A stretch of DNA of 41,312 nucleotides. Origin: a filamentous cyanobacterium ESFC-1. Its GTDB lineage: Bacteria > Cyanobacteriota > Cyanobacteriia > Cyanobacteriales > Spirulinaceae. A model generated the notes under the pieces. It was not told the DNA's origin. It saw only the letters and a program-made list of their open reading frames with translations, and did no database searches. Both the position numbers and the translations under genes were made by a program. Positions 7,166 through 14,605 of this stretch are shown here, piece after piece. Position 1 is the first letter of the stretch; each line of letters starts with the position of its first letter. The stretch covers positions 1,426,509-1,467,820 of the forward strand of contig KB904821.1 of NCBI GenBank assembly GCA_000380225.1, in the 5' to 3' direction.

Positions 7166-7558
7166 TCCCCGCATCACCTCGATCTAAAGTCTGGCGGTGG
7201 GGATTCTCTCTAGAAATCTTTGATCTAGAGGCAGAGAAAATCTGGTCTCATAGGTTAGACTACAAATATTCAAGCTCCCGCGAGCCTAGCTTACTGGCAA
7301 GCTGCACAGCTTTTGCGGACGAGGGCAAGCCCCATGAGAAAGTTAAACCAAAGAGGAGTTATTCCTCTAACTTCTGAGGGGTTACTTGATACAACCGTTA
7401 GAGATTTAACGCTGAAAATTTGCCGCTACTATCTTGGATACGAGCGGCGAAAGTCTCAAAAATATGTCACGATAATACCAGCACTTCCGGAATTTCGCTG
7501 GAAAGTTTCGGAAGGGAAGTAGAAAGAAAACATAACGCAATCTTCCAGCCGTCATTTA
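7166..7558. other. 393-bp non-coding spacer with several hairpins
   Basis: No convincing gene is present; the open frames crossing it are short and lack any recognisable family. Several inverted repeats are visible: CTCTAG/CTAGAG around 7206-7232, a compound hairpin in AAGTTA..AGAGG..CCTCT..AACTT at about 7340-7376, and CTTCCG/CGGAAG around 7486-7516 just before the cyclase gene. It may be the structured 3' or 5' untranslated part of the flanking genes, or a small RNA. I do not recognise a known riboswitch. Confidence 0.4.
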
Positions 7559-8575
7559 ATGACAGCGCTCGTGGTGACCCTAGGACCAACGCCCTATCTG
7601 ATTCTCCGTACTGCAAGCGGCAATCGCTACTTACCCTTGGTAGGTAGTTACTGCTGGACGATTGGCCGTAGTGATGATAATAACTTCGTCATTCCCGATC
7701 GCTGGATTTCGCGCAACCACGCCATGCTGCAATGTACAGAAATTGGCGACTTTTATTTAATCGACCTCGGCAGTCGTAACGGCACCTTTGTCAATGGCCG
7801 TCGGGTGAATATCCCCGTTACTTTACACAACACCGATCGCCTGACCTTCGGTCAAACCGAGTTAGAATTTCACTGTCCGCCGCGCGATCGCCTCAAAGAA
7901 ATCGAAAATGAATCGGATAACAGCGACCAAACCCTAACTTCTACCCTCCATGTTCGCCGCTTGATGTCGGTTTTAGTGGTGGATATTCGCAGTTTTACCG
8001 TTTTAACCCGCCAACTCGACGAAAAAGTATTGTCTTCGATGATTGGTAATTGGTTTCGGCAAGCGGGAAACATTATCCGCGAATCCGGCAGTTGGGTAGA
8101 TAAATATATCGGTGATGCGATTATGGCAATCTGGTTTCACGGGGAAAGCGATATTACTAAACAAGAAGTCGTGCAAATCTTCCAAGCCGTGAGCGATTTG
8201 CGGAAAATGACCACCGATCTCAGCAATCATTATCCCCTGCCCTTCCCGTTACGCATTGGGGCAGGGATTAATACCGGTTACGCCATGGTGGGTAATACAG
8301 GCAGTGGCGATCGCCCCGATTATACCGCGATTGGCGATACCGTCAATGCCTCCTTTCGCCTCGAATCCTGCACCAAAGAAATCGGCGTTGATATTGCCCT
8401 AGGAAAGACGACTTACAACTACCTCTCCAGCTTTGGCAAAGCTCAACAACGCTTCGATGCTGCCACCGTCAACCTCAAAGGCTATGAAACCCCCATCGAA
8501 GCCTATGTGTCTTCTTTTGAGGATTTAGATAACTTTTTACTCGATAAATTTTTGTGGGAACGTCACAGCCAATAA
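7559..8575 (+). CDS. FHA-domain class III adenylate cyclase
   Basis: The 338-residue soluble protein joins an FHA phosphothreonine-binding domain (about 30-105: TIGRSDDNNFVI, SRNHA at 51-55, GSRNGTFVNG at 71-80) to a class III nucleotide cyclase domain (about 133-320). The metal-binding aspartates are Asp142 in VVDIRSFT and Asp186 in KYIGDAIMA. Lys182 and Asp254 in the positions that select adenine, and the Asn263-x3-Arg267 transition-state pair in NASFRLE, predict a cyclase that makes cAMP from ATP. FHA-cyclase fusions are known in filamentous cyanobacteria; phosphoprotein binding could localise or control the enzyme. Ycf23 follows 63 bp downstream on the same strand. The ABC exporter at 33471-36446 has a cNMP-like domain, but that domain lacks the usual ligand residues, so a direct link is not supported. 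Confidence 0.92.
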   Translation: MTALVVTLGPTPYLILRTASGNRYLPLVGSYCWTIGRSDDNNFVIPDRWISRNHAMLQCTEIGDFYLIDLGSRNGTFVNGRRVNIPVTLHNTDRLTFGQTELEFHCPPRDRLKEIENESDNSDQTLTSTLHVRRLMSVLVVDIRSFTVLTRQLDEKVLSSMIGNWFRQAGNIIRESGSWVDKYIGDAIMAIWFHGESDITKQEVVQIFQAVSDLRKMTTDLSNHYPLPFPLRIGAGINTGYAMVGNTGSGDRPDYTAIGDTVNASFRLESCTKEIGVDIALGKTTYNYLSSFGKAQQRFDAATVNLKGYETPIEAYVSSFEDLDNFLLDKFLWERHSQ

Positions 8576-8638
8576 CCCCGCGATCGCGGCCTCGGTATAA
8601 AATTAAAGCGATTTAACTTGAGAAAAAATAGTTCAAAT

Positions 8639-9388
8639 ATGATCGCGAACTCTACTCTAAAGCAAGCCTTCAGCCGCAATAACGCCTTAAAAATTATTAG
8701 CGGTTTAAACAACTTCGATCTTCAAAAAGTCGTTGCCGTGGTCAAAGCCGCCACCGCCGGAAACGCCACCTTTGTTGACATTGCCGCCGATCCAAACCTC
8801 GTCCAAGGGGCAAAAGCCGTCACTCATTTACCCGTTTGTGTTTCTGCCGTCGAACCGGAAAAATTCGTTTCCTGCGTCGAAGCCGGAGCAGATTTAATCG
8901 AAATTGGCAACTTTGATAGCTTTTATGCCCAAGGACGGCGTTTTGAAGCCCCCGAAGTCCTCGCCCTCACCCAAAAAACGCGATCGCTCCTGCCGGATAT
9001 TACCTTATCCGTCACCGTTCCCCACATTCTCGAACTCGATCGCCAAGTGGAACTCGCCGAAGCCTTAGTCGCAGCCGGGGCAGACATCATTCAAACCGAA
9101 GGCGGCACCAGCAGCGCCCCCCAACACGCCGGAATCACCGGGTTAATTGAAAAAGCCACCCCCACCCTCGCTGCCGCCAGCGCTATTTCCCAAGCCGTTA
9201 ACGTGCCAGTATTATGCGCTTCTGGTTTATCTAATGTAACCGTCCCGATGGCGATCGCAGCCGGGGCTTCTGGTGTGGGTGTGGGTTCTGCCATTAACCA
9301 ACTCAACGACGAAGTAGCGATGGTGGCTGTGGTTCGCGGCTTAGTCGAGGCTTTAGCCACCGTTCAACGACAAGCCAGTTATTCTTAG
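8639..9388 (+). CDS. ycf23: Ycf23 / DUF561 TIM-barrel-like protein
   Basis: The protein is about 249 residues and has the alternating strand-helix layout of a TIM barrel. It has glycine-rich phosphate-type loops such as AGADLIEIGNFDSFY, AGADIIQTEGG and ASGLSNVTVPMAIAAGASGVGVGSA. I recognise it as the Ycf23/DUF561 family, found in cyanobacteria and in the plastid genomes of red algae and relatives; its biochemical function is not established. I chose ATG at 8639 (MIANSTLKQAF); the frame also extends to a TTG at 8618, which is less likely. It follows the adenylate cyclase by 63 bp including the palindrome CCGCGATCGCGG, so co-transcription is possible. Its TAG stop is followed at once by a TTGTTGG heptad array. 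Confidence 0.85.
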   Translation: MIANSTLKQAFSRNNALKIISGLNNFDLQKVVAVVKAATAGNATFVDIAADPNLVQGAKAVTHLPVCVSAVEPEKFVSCVEAGADLIEIGNFDSFYAQGRRFEAPEVLALTQKTRSLLPDITLSVTVPHILELDRQVELAEALVAAGADIIQTEGGTSSAPQHAGITGLIEKATPTLAAASAISQAVNVPVLCASGLSNVTVPMAIAAGASGVGVGSAINQLNDEVAMVAVVRGLVEALATVQRQASYS

Positions 9389-9660
9389 TTGTTGGTTATT
9401 GGTTATTAGTTGTTGGTTATTGGTTGTTGGTTGTTGGTTATTGGTTGTTGGTTGTTGGTTATTGGTTGTTGGTTGTTGGTTGTTGGTTGTTGGTTACTGG
9501 TTATTGGGCAGGGAAACCCCGCCCCTACAAGCCCACTGCCCACTGCCTACTGCCCAATACCCACTGCCTACTGCCCAAAAAACTGATGACTGATGACTGA
9601 TTACTGATTACTGAAAAAGCTGCCCAAAAACCACTGCCTACTGCCCAAGACCTAAGACCT
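9386..9660. repeat. Heptanucleotide repeat field between ycf23 and the aminotransferase gene
   Basis: TTGTTGG/TTATTGG units run from the ycf23 stop codon to about 9505. A palindromic GGGAAACCCCGCCCCTACAA element follows (9506-9531), then CCCACTGCCTACTG units, GATGACT/GATTACT units, and finally AAGACCT repeats. The last of these encode the C-terminal residues and the stop codon of the aminotransferase on the other strand. The plus-strand frame 9399-9593 reads only the periodic repeat and is not a gene. Confidence 0.92.
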
Positions 9661-10863
9661 AAGAAAACCCACCGCCGCTTTAGCCAATAAACAGTCTTTC
9701 AAGCCATAAACCACCTGTTGCTGCTGGTCTAGGGTTAATTCTGGGAACATGGGCAGAGATAGTACCTCATCGGCAGCGCGTTCGGCTGCGGGGAGGTGTC
9801 CGGGTTGATAGCCAAGGGAGGCAAAAACGGGTTGGAGATGCAGGGGGAGGGGATAGTACACCATAGAACTAATGCCCCTCTCTTGCAGTTGGCCGCGGAG
9901 ATGATCGCGCACTGAGGCATCGGTTTGACCCTCTATGCGGACGCGGATGGTGTATTGATTCCAGACGGTTTGACCGCCGGGGGTTTCGGGAGGGGCGATA
10001 ATATCGTTCAGGGGTTGTAGGAGTTGGTGATAACGGGCGGCAACGAGGGCGCGGCCTTGATTCCAAGCATCGAGATGGCGGAGTTTAATGCTGAGAATGG
10101 CGGCTTGGAGGGCATCGAGGCGACTGTTGACTCCTACTTCGTCGTGAACATAGCGGACTTTGCTACCGTGTTCTTTGAGCATCCGAATTTGGGCGGCGAT
10201 CGCGGGGTCATTGGTGGTTACAGCGCCGCCATCGCCACAAGCACCGAGGTTTTTGGTGGGGAAGAAGCTAAAACAGCCCACATGACCAATGCTGCCGATT
10301 CTCTGGTTGTTCCAGGTTGCACCAGTGGCTTGGGCGCAGTCTTCGATGACATAAAGGTTATGGGCAGTCGCGATCGCCATGAGTTGCGTCATCGGGACGG
10401 GACGACCAAATAAATGTACCGGGATAATCGCTTTGGTTTTGGGGGTAATGGCGGCTTCGACTTGGTTAACATCCAAGTTAAATGACTCGTCAATATCCAC
10501 AAATACCGGAGTCGCTCCGGCGAGACTCAAGACTTCGGCGGTGGCGATAAAGGTAAAGGGTGTGGTGATGACTTCATCGCCGGGGCCAATATTAAGGGCG
10601 CGGAGGGTTAAATATAAAGCATCTGTGCCAGAGTTACAGCTAATGCTGTGAGTGGTGCCGATATAATCGGCAAATTGCTGCTCAAAGTTGGCTACGGTTG
10701 CGCCACCAATGTAACGCCCGGAACTCAAGACTTCTAGAACTGATTGCTCGACTTCGGTTTGAATCTGTTGGTATTGTTGGGTTAAATCTAGGGGGGGGAT
10801 ATTGTTCACAGGCGATTTACCAGAATTTTTACCTATACAATCAAATTTTGGCTCTTTTGTCAT
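9652..10863 (-). CDS. DegT/DnrJ/EryC1-type PLP-dependent sugar aminotransferase
   Basis: The 403-residue protein belongs to the DegT/DnrJ/EryC1/StrS family, which usually transfers an amino group to nucleotide-linked keto-sugars for glycans or secondary metabolites. Visible features are SGTDALYLTLRAL (79-91), TPFTFIATAEV, the EDCAQATGA block (174-182), Lys204 in FFPTKNLGACGDGG as the PLP Schiff-base lysine, and RLDALQAAIL. The substrate cannot be told. The annotated ATG at 10863 adds about 18 residues without family similarity before VNNIPPLDLTQQY; a GTG at 10809 may be the true start. The C-terminus (VGFLRS plus stop) is encoded by AAGACCT heptads, so the repeat appears to supply the stop codon. 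It is divergent from the FetB-like permease across 61 bp and not beside other sugar genes. Confidence 0.9.
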   Translation of the reverse strand: MTKEPKFDCIGKNSGKSPVNNIPPLDLTQQYQQIQTEVEQSVLEVLSSGRYIGGATVANFEQQFADYIGTTHSISCNSGTDALYLTLRALNIGPGDEVITTPFTFIATAEVLSLAGATPVFVDIDESFNLDVNQVEAAITPKTKAIIPVHLFGRPVPMTQLMAIATAHNLYVIEDCAQATGATWNNQRIGSIGHVGCFSFFPTKNLGACGDGGAVTTNDPAIAAQIRMLKEHGSKVRYVHDEVGVNSRLDALQAAILSIKLRHLDAWNQGRALVAARYHQLLQPLNDIIAPPETPGGQTVWNQYTIRVRIEGQTDASVRDHLRGQLQERGISSMVYYPLPLHLQPVFASLGYQPGHLPAAERAADEVLSLPMFPELTLDQQQQVVYGLKDCLLAKAAVGFLRS

Positions 10864-10924
10864 TTGTCGTATTTAAGTCGTCTTATGTTCTTGACTCAAT
10901 CTTTAATTTAAAGTTTTTGCGGTG
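10864..10924. promoter_or_regulatory. Short divergent promoter region
   Basis: This A/T-rich 61-bp spacer separates the start codons of the aminotransferase and the FetB-like permease, so it must hold their promoters or overlap them. TTGACTC near 10891 and TTTAATTTAAAG near 10902-10913 could be promoter parts; no clear -35/-10 pair is assigned. Confidence 0.4.
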
Positions 10925-11704
10925 ATGAGTGGACTGATTTCCCTGGATTTATTCGATTTGGCTTTGGCTTTGGTGATGATTGTCGTGGCGATCGCGTTGT
11001 CTCGCTGGCAAAAACTGGGTTTGGGGGGTCAACTGGCGATCGCCGCAGGACGGGCTTTATTACAGCTTTTGGTGGCGGGCTATGCTTTGGCCTTTATTTT
11101 CGCTTTAGACAGCCCCCTTGCCGTTATAATCGCCATTGGCGTGATGATTACCTTTGCCGCGATCGCGTCTCGAAATCGTATCTCTCAAAAAATTACATCC
11201 CTGCTGCTGCTGATGTGGGGGTCATTGTTTACCAGCAGCGCCCTGACGTTGAGTTATCTCGTCCTCGTTATTATTCAGCCGCCGGTTTGGTATTCGCCGC
11301 AATATCTTATCCCCCTGGCAGGGATGATTATTGGTAACGCTATGGATACGGCTACCATTGCCGGGGAAAGGTTGGTAAGTACCATCAACCGCAGTCATCT
11401 GGAGATTGAAACTTATTTGAGTTTGGGGGCAACTCCAGCCCAAGCTGTTGCCCAATACCGCCAAGAGGCCATTCGAGCCGGATTAATCCCGTTAATTAAT
11501 CGTATGACCATGATGGGTTTGGTGACGTTACCGGGATTGCTCACGGGACAGGTTTTAGCCGGGGCCGATCCGTTGAATGCGACTTTATACCAAATTTTGA
11601 TTGTTTTCGCGATCGCGCTTGCCAATTTTATTGCGGTTATTTTAATTACCCAAGGCTTGATTCGCCACTTTTTTAACGATAAAGCCCAGTTAGTGAGCCG
11701 TTAA
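10925..11704 (+). CDS. FetB/UPF0014-type ABC transporter permease
   Basis: The 259-residue integral membrane protein has about six or seven hydrophobic segments. It also carries the conserved block IPLAGMIIGNAMDTATIAGERLV, then LSLGATPAQAV, PLINRMTMMGLVTLPGLLTGQVLAG and DPLNATLYQILI. These are signatures of the UPF0014 family, which includes FetB, the permease of the FetAB metal (iron) efflux transporter of Escherichia coli. No FetA-like ATPase gene is adjacent here, so the partner must be elsewhere. I use ATG at 10925; a GTG three bases upstream is also possible. Substrate in cyanobacteria unknown. Confidence 0.85.
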   Translation: MSGLISLDLFDLALALVMIVVAIALSRWQKLGLGGQLAIAAGRALLQLLVAGYALAFIFALDSPLAVIIAIGVMITFAAIASRNRISQKITSLLLLMWGSLFTSSALTLSYLVLVIIQPPVWYSPQYLIPLAGMIIGNAMDTATIAGERLVSTINRSHLEIETYLSLGATPAQAVAQYRQEAIRAGLIPLINRMTMMGLVTLPGLLTGQVLAGADPLNATLYQILIVFAIALANFIAVILITQGLIRHFFNDKAQLVSR

Positions 11705-11944
11705 TTCCCACTTAATTTTTAGTGATTTCATGACACACTTTTTCTAACTTTTCGGTTTTGGTGTATCATTGTCAGGGTGGCATTTCCCGTACCTCAAAAA
11801 GACTTTGAGAAATTCAATCTTTGCGGAAATTTCCCACCTCAAAACCAAAGATAATATCAGCTCATAACTCCTAAAAGAAATTCTGGGGGTTCAAACATTC
11901 GGGCTGCCCAAAAATGCTTCATAATAAAAGTAAGAAGTATTTTT

Positions 11945-11964
11945 CAGGAGGCGGTTTTGGTATG
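11945..11964 (+). promoter_or_regulatory. Strong Shine-Dalgarno that decides a start
   Basis: CAGGAGG lies nine to ten bases upstream of ATG at 11962. This points to the second methionine of the open frame as the real start, not the ATG at 11914. Such a full AGGAGG is uncommon among the genes of this window. Confidence 0.7.
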
Positions 11965-12132
11965 TCAATCGCAGCAATTTTATTGATTACCTTGCTCAAC
12001 GCCACAGTTTGTTTAGTCTTGCCCCGCTTGTTAGCAGTCAATTGGTCAGCCGCGATCGCCCAAATTGGGCAGCGACAAACCGCAAAACCCTCGAAAGGTT
12101 TGTCTTTGAGAGAAAGCCCGTCTCAGTCTTAA
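11962..12132 (+). CDS. Small single-span membrane protein (56 aa), unknown
   Basis: The protein begins MSIAAILLITLLNATVCLVL, one hydrophobic helix, then PRLLAVNWSAAIAQIGQ and a basic, serine-rich tail ending RESPSQS. It could be a small inner-membrane protein. An uncleaved signal anchor fits better than a lipoprotein, since the Cys is not in a lipobox followed by a mature chain. I do not recognise a family. The strong ribosome binding site and the well-separated upstream region (11705-11961, which contains a candidate GTGTATCAT promoter-like box near 11761) support expression. It lies in the same direction as the FetB-like permease, 257 bp downstream. Confidence 0.55.
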   Translation: MSIAAILLITLLNATVCLVLPRLLAVNWSAAIAQIGQRQTAKPSKGLSLRESPSQS

Positions 12133-12402
12133 ATCACATCAGTTTGGGATCGGCTAAAACTGGCAATCTTGCTAAATTTAGAGCAAAACAGTCACCTAAT
12201 TAACGCCAATTCGGGATAAGCTGAAATCCTGATTCTTTTGTCACAAAGCCGTATATCGCCTACTCCGATCGTCTGCAACAAGCAAAGACTGTCAGTTACT
12301 CACCATTAACCCCCACAAAACCATCAGGATAAACCCGTTAACTTCAAGAAACGAACCAAACTGACATTAATTTCAAGAAACACCCCACCCAAAATACTTG
12401 TA
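12133..12402. other. Non-coding spacer
   Basis: About 270 bp between the small membrane protein and the MITE-like repeat. It is A/C-rich on the plus strand and contains a loose direct repeat, CTTCAAGAAACGAACC and TTTCAAGAAACACCCC (about 12342-12390). No gene, RNA or promoter could be supported. Confidence 0.4.
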
Positions 12403-12533
12403 ATACTAAATCCGATACGCCAAAACAAACTCCTAATCTAGTCTGCGAAGGCAGACTTTGCCATATTAGCCCCGGATTTCAATCCGTGGGCGGGTTAGCT
12501 GGATAAAGGGGGTGTCGAAACCGGATTTGGTAT
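12403..12533. repeat. 131-bp MITE-like palindromic repeat
   Basis: Terminal inverted repeats ATACTAAATCCG (12403-12414) and CGGATTTGGTAT (12522-12533) match at 11 of 12 positions. Inside are a perfect hairpin AGTCTGC-GAAG-GCAGACT (12440-12457) and CCGGATTTCAATCCGTGGGCG. These modules are of the kind scattered through many cyanobacterial genomes. The element ends two bases from the stop codon of the broken phytochrome gene. No protein is encoded. Confidence 0.75.
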
Positions 12534-12535
12534 AA

Positions 12536-14094
12536 CTATGCGGGAGCAAACTGAAGGGGAAAAGCGATCGCGAAAGTTGTACCCACTCCCACTTCACTCT
12601 CTACGGTAATCTCCCCCCCATGAGCTTGAACGCAGCTTTTCGCAATGGTTAGACCCAATCCAGTACCGGGGATGTTTTCGACGTTTCCGGCGCGATGGAA
12701 GGGCTCGAACAAGGCTCTGAGGTCTTTGGGAGGAATGCCCATACCGCGATCGCGAATCTCAATCGTAAACTGCCCCTCGAAGCCCACTTCTAAATCAATT
12801 TGACCCCCCTGGGGGGAATATTTAATGGCATTCGACAATAAATTGCTGCAAATGTGGCGCAGCAGCACCTTATCAGCCAGCACCTCGCGATCGCACTCCA
12901 AGCCCAGCAACACCAAAGTATGATACTCGTTGGCACTCACCCTGGCTTCGTCGAGCAAATGGGCAAAAAACGGCTTTAACGCCAAAGGAGCCGGATTAAA
13001 CACCAACCGTCCCGCATCCCCCTGACCCACCAACAACACCTCATCGAGTAAGCGATTCATATCCTTACTCGCGACTTGAATCAACTGAAACAAGCGCAAC
13101 TTCTTTTCTTCACTCAGTCGTAATCTTCCGTTTCTTCGCGGGCGGCTAATTCTGAAAAGATAACGCGACCCAGAAATTCGCAAGTTTTCCGCAATTCATA
13201 AGACACATATTTCGGGGTGCGATGGTGACAAGCAATAATGCCCCACAGCTTATCCTCTTTGATCAAGGAAATGGTCAAAGAAGCCTGAACTCCCATATTG
13301 TGCAAATATTCCAAGTGACAAGGAGACGCACTCCGCAAAATCGAGTGAGTCAAATCCACCGGACGTTGAGTGACGGGGTGAACTGCCGGAAATAACGCCG
13401 TGGCGGTGGCTTTGGCGTTGGGGATTGCCCGAATCCAGTTAGAACAAAACATCTGACGAGCAGGTTTCGGGATATCCGACGCGGGAAAATGCAAGCCCAG
13501 ATAGGGTTCGAGTGCGTCTACTTTTTCTTCTGCGATCACTTCGCCGCTATCTTTTTCGTCGAAGCGATACAGCATCACCCGATCGAATCCCGTTACTTTG
13601 CGGACTTCATGAACGATAATGTCGCAAAAATCCTTGAGATTGGCTTTTTCTTGCAGTTGATTAATCGAAGCCCGCGCTAAGTGATAGAAACTCAAAAACG
13701 GGATATTTTCTTGCGAAAACGTTGGTTCTAGCTCTAGTAATAAGATTCCTTCCCGGTTGCGGTGAAATGCGCCATCAAAGACCACATAATCATCGCCTTT
13801 GGTTCGCGCCCACAGTTTCGTCGGATTCACCGCATCGAAGTTATCTTCGGCTAAAGGGGCTTTGAGGCGGTCAATTTGGAATGAATCAAAAATCCCTTCG
13901 AGGGTTTGGTTTAAAATCCGATCGGGCGATCGCGCCAAAATCGAGAGTGCATTCTGACTGGCTTGTACAATGGTTAAATCCGGTTCTTGCAATACCAAGA
14001 GAACGCCATGAGGCTGAACTTGCCCCGACAAATGGATGGGGGCATTGTCTAAGGCATCTAAATTCGTGACTTGAAATTGTGTGGTTTCCACCAT
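12536..14094 (-). pseudogene. Cph1-like phytochrome histidine kinase, PHY domain and H-box deleted, out of frame
   Basis: The 5' frame (14094-13114, 326 residues) encodes a PAS domain (about 15-125) and a GAF domain (about 145-300) with PASDIP at 205-210 and Cys259 in ASPCHLEYLHNMGV. This is the bilin attachment site of cyanobacterial Cph1-type phytochromes. It ends just as the PHY domain should begin (EETEDYD, then TGA). About one base out of frame, the following DNA resumes in the middle of a HisKA domain (LSEEKKLRLFQLIQVASKDMN, then LLDEVLL). It continues through a complete HATPase domain (N-box NLLSNAIKY, DRGMGIPP, GTGLGLTIAKS) to the stop at 12536. The PHY domain and the phospho-acceptor histidine, some 230 residues or more, are missing. 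The product is probably non-functional as a photosensor kinase, though the first frame could still make a PAS-GAF protein. Confidence 0.85.
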
Positions 14095-14605
14095 GATTTC
14101 CCTCGCTTGTAAGCGCGATCGCGCCTATTTTCTTATGGCTATAAGTCGCAGTTGCAAGTTAAATTCACCTTCAAAGAAAGCTGCGATCGCTTTCCTTGAC
14201 AACTAGGACTTGAAGATTTTTGGGTGCTGAGATCGATACGTTGCTGTTCTTTCCTCAAATCCGAGCTTCTTAGATATCAAAATTGCTCGCTAGATTGTTC
14301 CAATTGATAAATGCTTTTCCGGCAATTCTTACCTACTATTATTAATGATGTTACCCCGGTTCGATCCCAGGCAATACTTAAATAAAGTTTAAAGCTTGCC
14401 GGATTTGATGTTTTAAAAAATCTGTTGAGTCTTAACTTTAGGAGATTACAGAAAATAGCGCTTTTTGAGTAAAGAAAAATTAATTATTATTAAGCGTTTT
14501 TTTAAGAGTTGTAATAATTGGTTGTTTGTTATTGGGCGGGGAAACCCCGCCCCTACAAGCCGATTGCCCCTTAGATGCTGATAACTGATCGCTGAAAAAA
14601 AGCTG
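14095..14605. other. 511-bp spacer between dnaX and the phytochrome remnant
   Basis: The first 400 bases hold no gene I can support; HIP1 sites occur near 14115 and 14187. A T-loop-like GGTTCGATCCC at 14357-14367 has no matching D-arm or anticodon arm, so it is not called a tRNA. The last 90 bases are dispersed repeats: GGTTGTTTGTTATTGG, the palindrome at 14534-14559, and a block shared with 30873-30903 that ends in GCTGATAACTGAT, leading into the dnaX stop codon. Confidence 0.5.
14534..14559. repeat. Dispersed GC-rich palindromic repeat, copy 2
   Basis: GGCGGGGAAACCCCGCC is a perfect 7-bp stem with an AAA loop, followed by CCTACAAG. Related copies are at 9506-9531 and 30799-30822, with a decayed inverted copy at 16916-16945. 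All lie within or beside heptad repeat fields. Confidence 0.8.

Noticed and set aside
9399-9593. Open frame of periodic WLLVVG peptide
   Set aside because: It only reads a 7-bp repeat in three phases (21-bp period); the same kind of peptide appears at 5180-5413, 16886-17197 and 33262-33470. No start signal or family.
14340-14380. tRNA-like T-loop GGTTCGATCCC
   Set aside because: The T-stem has a mismatch and no acceptor, D or anticodon arm can be built from the upstream 70 bases.
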